Assembly: GCA_031254075.1 (NCBI GenBank)
Contig: JAIRVD010000239.1
Span: forward strand, 1-6,476
From: Clostridiales bacterium
GTDB taxonomy: Bacteria; Bacillota; Clostridia; Lachnospirales; WQUN01
Direction of reading: 5' to 3'
DNA length: 6,476 bases
Below are positions 4,733 through 6,476 of this stretch, in pieces. The translations under genes and the position numbers were made by a program. The notes under the pieces are model-generated. The model made no database searches, was not told where the DNA came from, and saw only the letters and a list, made by a program, of their open reading frames with translations. Each line of letters starts with the position of its first letter. Position 1 is the stretch's first letter.

Positions 4733-6476
4733 TTAGAGACCGACGCGTCCCGTTCCGTTAACGATGCGGTCAATCATGGAGTCAATCATGTTAAATACGC
4801 GCGATGCCGCTTGGAATGCGAATTGGAAGCGGAGCATCGCGTTCATTTCTTCGTCCATTGAAACGCCTTTAATTGCGTTGCGCATGTTGTCTGCTTGGTC
4901 GGTGAGAATCATCGAGGATGAAACTTTGCTGTTGGCTTCGGCGATTTCGGTGGCGACGATTCCCGTCATGCGAATGTAGGCGTCTTGTATATTAAATTCT
5001 CTGTCGCCGATTTCGACGGCGTAATGCCCCGTGCCGGACATCCAAACTTTTTGAAGTTCTACAAGAAGGTCGGTGTCGCCGGGCGCGCCGCCGAGTGAAA
5101 GCGCGAGCAGATTATGCCCGCCCGCTTGAAGAAACGCAGGATTTATTTTAATATTATTAATTGAAAAAATAGTTGCGTAAATATTCGGATTCTCGTCGTC
5201 GGTTATCGGCCATGTGTACGGCGGTCCGGCGGCTGCGTCAGAGTTGCGAATAAACAGCGGGATGCCTAAGTCACCGCCGTTATCTACGGGTCTGATGGGA
5301 ATGCGCTGCGGATTGCCCGTAATCGGGTCGATGACGCCGGGTACGACGACGGGGTCTCCGTTTGCGTCTACTTGGTAGAACAGGTATTCGCCGTCTTTGT
5401 CGCGAAGATTGCCTGTAAGCGCATCGTTAATCATTGTCGCAACTTTATTTACAATGCGGTCGATGTTCATTTGCGTTTGCGGAATCATGGCATTCTCTAT
5501 TGACCACATTGCCGCGCGGTGATTATGCATTTGCGCGCTGTAATCTCTGTCAATTTCTCTCATAATTTCGGTTTGCAACGCGGCGTTGCCTGTAGCCGCC
5601 GCATAACGCGCGAGGAAATTATTCGGGTCGCGTTCCGCGTGGGCAAGTGCGGTTTGAAGGGCTGCGTTACCCGGTGCGGCAAGTGCCGCCGCTCTCAAGT
5701 CGGCAAGAAAATTTGTGGACGCCGCGCCCACCGCAAGTGCCGCCGCATCGGCAATCGCTTGGTCTATTAATACCGGTTCTTCCGCGTGCGCGCTTAAATG
5801 TGTTGCGGCGATTGTTCCGCGTGCTTGCATCAGCGCGAGAAGTGTTCCCGAATCATTTCTGCTTGCGGCGCTGATTGGTTTTCCGTAGTCAATGTAAGAT
5901 GTAAATTCGTGAGAAGGAGTTCCCGCCGAAAGAATTTGCTTTGAAGATGTAAAAACCGGCTCTACGAATGCAATTTCATTTGAGATATAACGCAATCCCA
6001 TCACGGACTGATAGCTTCCCGATAAAAGATGATGCCCCATTGACATAATGTGCAGCTCGCCTGTCGGGCCTTCATACACATCTGTCGGAATCATTGACGA
6101 AAGATGGTCAAGCAGAAGATGGCGTTGGTCGCGGTAGTCGTTTGCTTTGTCGCCGCCCGCTTCCGCGGTGCGGATAATTTCGGTAAGGCGTGCGATTTCG
6201 GCGACGGTTGCATTTATCCCGTTTGCTCCGTTTACCATTTCTCGGATTTGGTCGTCCAAATTTTGTTGATATTCAACCAAGCCCGTGTAAACCTCCTGCG
6301 CCTTTGTTAAAAACGTGCTGACATTCGAAAGGAAGAGTTGCCTTGTGGCGATTCCCTCGGGTTGGTTCGTAAGCTCTTGAATTGAATACCAGATATTATT
6401 AAGTACGGATTGAAAATTATACGCGCCGTAAAGCTCGCCCATAAGCGTTTCGATTGCGATTCCCGCTTCAACTTTT
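4733..6476 (-). CDS. flgK: Second FlgK-family hook-associated protein, N-terminus beyond right edge
   Basis: The frame is open from the right edge to a TAA at 4735-4733, 580 full codons in view. An internal ATG at 6442 is not the start: the coding frame continues upstream (...AGIAIETL) and the FlgK N-terminal block is missing, so more than 100 residues probably lie outside. Numbering from that ATG, visible FlgK signatures are IWYSIQELTNQPEGIATRQL (17-36), ANDYRDQRHLLLDHLSSM (100-117), GTLLALMQARG (199-209), the helix MNIDRIVNKVATMIND (325-340) and the C-terminal GVSMDEEMNAMLRFQFAFQA then SRVFNMIDSMIDRIVN (526-562). It is clearly divergent from the FlgK encoded downstream, so this is an old paralog pair. 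An Ala-rich segment (about 212-305) is inserted at the equivalent point to the long insertion in its neighbour. No cysteine is present. It may form a mixed or stacked junction ring with the other FlgK, or serve a different filament; the sequence does not decide this. Confidence 0.92.
   Translation of the reverse strand, partial: KVEAGIAIETLMGELYGAYNFQSVLNNIWYSIQELTNQPEGIATRQLFLSNVSTFLTKAQEVYTGLVEYQQNLDDQIREMVNGANGINATVAEIARLTEIIRTAEAGGDKANDYRDQRHLLLDHLSSMIPTDVYEGPTGELHIMSMGHHLLSGSYQSVMGLRYISNEIAFVEPVFTSSKQILSAGTPSHEFTSYIDYGKPISAASRNDSGTLLALMQARGTIAATHLSAHAEEPVLIDQAIADAAALAVGAASTNFLADLRAAALAAPGNAALQTALAHAERDPNNFLARYAAATGNAALQTEIMREIDRDYSAQMHNHRAAMWSIENAMIPQTQMNIDRIVNKVATMINDALTGNLRDKDGEYLFYQVDANGDPVVVPGVIDPITGNPQRIPIRPVDNGGDLGIPLFIRNSDAAAGPPYTWPITDDENPNIYATIFSINNIKINPAFLQAGGHNLLALSLGGAPGDTDLLVELQKVWMSGTGHYAVEIGDREFNIQDAYIRMTGIVATEIAEANSKVSSSMILTDQADNMRNAIKGVSMDEEMNAMLRFQFAFQAASRVFNMIDSMIDRIVNGTGRVGL
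5528..5809 (-). other. Ala-rich helical insertion in the second FlgK
   Basis: About 94 codons lie between LLALMQARG and the helix leading to VNKVATMIND, which are normally separated by a shorter linker. The segment is strongly alanine-rich (for example AIADAAALAVGAAS) and polar-helical near its end (IMREIDRDYSAQMHNHRAAM). It includes a degenerate two-unit repeat. The boundaries are approximate because they rest on recalled family pattern and not on an alignment. Confidence 0.55.
5570..5716 (-). repeat. Degenerate two-unit protein repeat (xNFLA...GNAALQT) in the second FlgK
   Basis: Unit one (5716-5651) encodes TNFLADLRAAALAAPGNAALQT cut to its shared blocks TNFLA and GNAALQT; unit two (5623-5570) encodes NNFLARYAAATGNAALQT. 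The two GNAALQT blocks are 27 residues apart. The DNA of the units has diverged, with different codons at several positions, so this is an old internal duplication or selected repetition of a helical motif. Confidence 0.6.

Noticed and set aside
4733..6442. Treating ATG at 6442 as the true start of the second FlgK
   Set aside because: The frame continues to the window edge upstream, there is no ribosome binding site before this ATG, and the conserved FlgK N-terminal block would be missing.

Overview
The window lies inside a bacterial flagellar operon. All of its coding capacity is on the minus strand, so the genes read from the right edge towards the left. In transcription order they are: a FlgK-family protein missing its N-terminus (gene runs off the right edge, ends at 4733), a second and very long FlgK (4714 to 1874), a FlgL (1862 to 381), and the first 107 codons of a second FlgL (323 to the left edge). 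FlgK and FlgL are HAP1 and HAP3, which form the junction between flagellar hook and filament. The window therefore shows a duplicated junction set, K-K-L-L, with no other gene type between.

The genes are tightly packed: 18 nt between the two FlgK genes, 11 nt between FlgK and FlgL (with the flgL ribosome binding site overlapping the flgK stop codon), and 57 nt between the two FlgL genes. The 57-nt gap is AT-rich and carries a perfect 6-bp hairpin just before the second flgL ribosome binding site. I see no convincing promoter or terminator, so one polycistronic mRNA starting beyond the right edge is the simplest reading. The ribosome binding sites are strong and purine-rich (AGGAGG, AGGGGG, AGGGG). 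None of the roughly 2,100 residues encoded in the four frames is a cysteine, as is usual for exported flagellar axial proteins.

Organism: GC content is moderate (mid-to-high 40s % by spot counts). The strong Shine-Dalgarno sites, the long FlgL and the FlgK sequence style recall Clostridia, especially Lachnospiraceae-like bacteria, where I recall tandem divergent flgK genes. This placement comes from memory of the families, not from a search.

The most unusual feature is a pair of insertions. Both FlgK paralogs interrupt the family fold at the same point, between the 'GxLxxLxxxR' helix and the next conserved helix that ends in 'N'. The inserted segments are Ala/Thr/Leu/Asn-rich and predicted helical: about 365 residues in the long FlgK, which makes it 946 residues against about 550 for the Salmonella protein, and about 95 residues in the partial one, which also holds a degenerate internal repeat. 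I found no mobile element, RNA gene, CRISPR array or non-flagellar gene.
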